64,000 bases of DNA from contig JACDQD010000002.1 in assembly GCA_019843655.1 (NCBI GenBank), forward strand, positions 6,210,585 to 6,274,584, written 5' to 3'. Of the stretch, positions 61,401-64,000 are shown piece by piece. This stretch comes from Lethocerus indicus (taxonomy: Eukaryota > Arthropoda > Insecta > Hemiptera > Belostomatidae). Each line of letters begins with the position of its first letter. The stretch's first letter is position 1. The position numbers and the translations under genes were made by a program. The notes below the pieces were generated by a model. That model was not told the DNA's origin, made no database searches, and was given only the letters and a program-made list of their open reading frames with translations.

Positions 61401-64000
61401 ATTCATTGGAATATTTTTTACTATATTTTATCACGTTTTAATATTTCATTATAATTAATTGCTTATATTGCGCTTGATATTATTTAATAGTAATAACTTG
61501 TATTGTTGGAAGTGGGGAAAAATCATATATCACAATTCAACATCATCGGCAGCACTGGATATTTACCCACCTGGATAGCGAAGGTTGGGTTATAACAGTT
61601 GTTGAAACGCTGGCGTAAATCTAACTGGAGTTGGCGTTTAGCCCCTGATCCTTCAGAATTAACTGAGGGGATTATCCGGGAATTCTAGGAAGTGGAAGTT
61701 TAAACCCGAGAGGATTTGAGAGACCTGTCGAAAGTAGCCAGGGAAGACTTGGCAAGCCTGATGTGGACAACTTACGATTATGAAAGTTCTGGACATAGCG
61801 TGAATTATACTGAAAACAAGTCGGACGCCTTATTGATTATTCCGCGTTCAACTCCAGAGTGTACCAATAGGGTTCTGATTGTAAGTTTTTCTGGTTTAAT
61901 GAAACGCGGAACGACAAAAAAATGAAAAATTATTGATATTTTGAAAGTGTCCATATCGCCGATTGTGTCCTAAACAATTAAAAGTTAACCATTTTTGTTT
62001 CCATGTCAGTAACTTGGAAATGTTTGTATCGATAACCGAAAACAACAACACACTTACACTCACAGTGCTTGATAAATCTTACTCGCCGCCTCCTTGTCGA
62101 GATGTCCATTGAAAGAGTGAAGCCGTACCAGTTAAGAGAAACCTTTGAAGTGGCCGAAAGGCCACGCTAGACCTGTGGGTTTTTATCAAGTTGTGCCCAT
62201 TCCTTTGGTATGGGATCATTTCTCAGCTCAGTGACCAGTCGCCAAGCGATACCGAAGTCTGTGACCACCATAACATTAATACATTCATGTATTACTTGGA
62301 CATATAATTTATCTTGGAAATTCCGATCTCACCAACTATTAAATTGACGCTAACTCGTGAACTCACAGTCGTCCGAGCGTAAAACGATCAATTGCCCAAT
62401 GCCAAATTAGTTTTATATTCTACTAATCTATATTTAAAATACGTTTCAGCTTTGTTGAATTCACTGTGTTGAAAGTGTGAATTTAATTGCATTGAAAAAA
62501 TGAAATTGTCTCTTAGGATGACAATTTTCCAGGCTGTATTAATAGATTTCAATGATTCCATTCAAGGGCTGAACACGTTCGTCAACCCTTTTGACGATAT
62601 TTGGCGCTGCGTTTATTTTATTCCTTGTTTCCCTTTCAATATTGACCGGACGTATAATCTAATAATAGGGGAACTGGCAAAAATAAACAGACGCGTGTTC
62701 ATTTCCAGATCACAGGGGGAGGAATTCATTCGTAAAATAACTCGAGGACGCCCGAATTCGGTTTTGGGGGAGGGGGGAGGCCCTTCTATTTTGTAAAGGG
62801 CTTAAAGTTTTAGCTGTCGAAACGCATTTTGTAGGGATGCTGCATGATGAATTGGTGGCATTGGGACTGGAAATGGCAGGGCGCGTAGGTCTTTATTTTT
62901 CTTTCAGGAGCCCACCCCCTCCCACCGCTACCCCTTAAAAGAAGAAGTGTTTCCAAATGAGATTTTGGCCGGACCTCTCTCCCTCCTCCCTCCTCCCTCC
63001 TCCCACTAGGCTGACGAAACACTTTCTAAGAAAAGCACTGGGATTTAAACACGACCCCCGGGGGCCATGGTGAGTTGTCCAAATCTTAACAAATGGTCGC
63101 CTCCGAATGATCCCGCCTCGAGGGGGGGAAGCTCGCGATCTTATATCAAAATCAGGCCCTTAAACAATTTTAAATAAAGTTAAAATCTCTTATAGCAATA
63201 ATAATATATTCTATTTTATGCACTGACAGACTACACTCTCATTGCCCCAATCGGTGCAATCTACACAGACCCCCTCGTAGTCAGTAGAAAGACTATGGTC
63301 TAGTTCGACTAGAGTAAAGTAATACCAACCGCTACCGAACTATATTACATTATCTAGTAATTCTGGTAAATTACGCATATTCCTCTCCTATTTCTCAATT
63401 GTTTGTTAAAAAATAAACTGCCGACATTCGACCCTAACACATGGAACCCGTAGGCCCAAAAAGCTATTGTGGAACCATTATTTTATTAATGTTCCATATT
63501 ATTTAATACAAAATTTGAAATACCGTTAAATTGATGTTTTGAATGTGAAAAAATGAAATACGAATGAAAAATCATTACACGGAAATGACGGTGCTGATAT
63601 AAGTCGATAGTTAAAAAAAATAAGCCTACGTTTAAATAAGTTTTATGAAATTTAAATAGAATAATTCTCTAGCAATTTTTACTTAATATGAATTATTCGT
63701 TATCAGTTGAGCTTGATTTGCGGTCCGGAGGTCTGTTTTCGGAGAGTTCCGACATTGATGTACGGCTCTGGGCTGAACCAACTGACGTCCTCGAACACTC
63801 AATTATTAATTGGGGACAGAGAAACTCGCGCACAGGGGCCCGGATTAATTTTTCTCGTCACGATTTATGCGATTCGAGTTAATGAGCATCCGATCCGATA
63901 ATATTTCAGCCTCATCCGTTCATTTCTGAATAGGTCGGGGGGCGATTTTTTAAATCGTGTACAATGGGAGCGTACACAACTTAATAACTGTAATATTGTT

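Larger units (their letters stand above)
42890..64000. other. 21 kb without recognised exons, probable upstream intron of the adhesion gene
   Basis: The acceptor upstream of the exon at 42739-42889 shows that transcription begins at a higher coordinate, so at least part of this region is intron. I looked on the minus strand for the missing first Ig domains (Cys, Trp and Y-x-C patterns next to splice sites) and found none. The open frames present, including a 181-codon one at 48403-48948, show no family pattern. The region holds simple repeats and one mobile element copy, with AT-rich sequence interleaved with GC-rich stretches, for example near 47230-47400, 50300-50400, 55200-55760 and 59040-59260. 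Confidence 0.55.

Overview
This window is arthropod (almost certainly insect) nuclear DNA. It has GT-AG introns, AT-rich intergenic sequence, dinucleotide microsatellites, metazoan TATA boxes and AATAAA signals, and spliced genes of familiar animal families: GMC oxidoreductase, CRAL-TRIO, F-box and Ig/fibronectin-III adhesion protein. The order cannot be fixed from sequence alone. I see no bacterial, phage, viral or CRISPR features.

Layout. (1) 1.5-9.4 kb, plus strand: two tandem three-exon GMC (FAD glucose dehydrogenase-like) genes with the same exon lengths and intron phases. The second carries a single-base frameshift. (2) 10.1-16.4 kb, plus strand: two adjacent CRAL-TRIO (alpha-tocopherol transfer protein-like) lipid-carrier genes with six and seven coding exons, related by duplication and differing by one intron. 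(3) 17.9-19.5 kb, minus strand: a four-exon F-box gene resembling FBXO28. (4) 22.4-42.9 kb, minus strand: the 3' part of an Ig-Ig-FnIII, apparently GPI-anchored neural adhesion gene (klingon-like). Six exons are clustered at 22.4-25.9 kb, and one further exon lies across a 16.8 kb intron at 42.7 kb. The 5' exons were not found, so the 21 kb from 42.9 kb to the end is best read as upstream intron or flank. It alternates AT-rich sequence with GC-rich blocks and (GA)n, (CA)n and (AT)n repeats.

All splice joins listed were checked by reading frame. For each gene the summed exon lengths are a multiple of three and phases match at every junction (586 aa; 299 aa; 261 aa; 256 aa; 313 aa partial). The second GMC gene keeps matching phases but its frame is broken in exon 3.

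Mobile DNA: three copies of one unclassified non-autonomous element were found. One is flanked by an exact 14-bp and another by an exact 10-bp direct repeat. The longest copy sits in the last intron of the second CRAL-TRIO gene and contains an inverted copy of its own head. A second short dispersed repeat occurs twice.

The GMC and CRAL-TRIO pairs are ordinary lineage-specific tandem duplicates. Oxidoreductase plus hydrophobic-ligand carrier could suggest a shared retinoid, sterol or other lipid substrate, but that is only inference. I found no convincing wholly new system. The most check-worthy items are the frameshifted GMC copy, the retroelement family, a possible alternative last exon of the adhesion gene, and the unusual C-terminus of the F-box gene.
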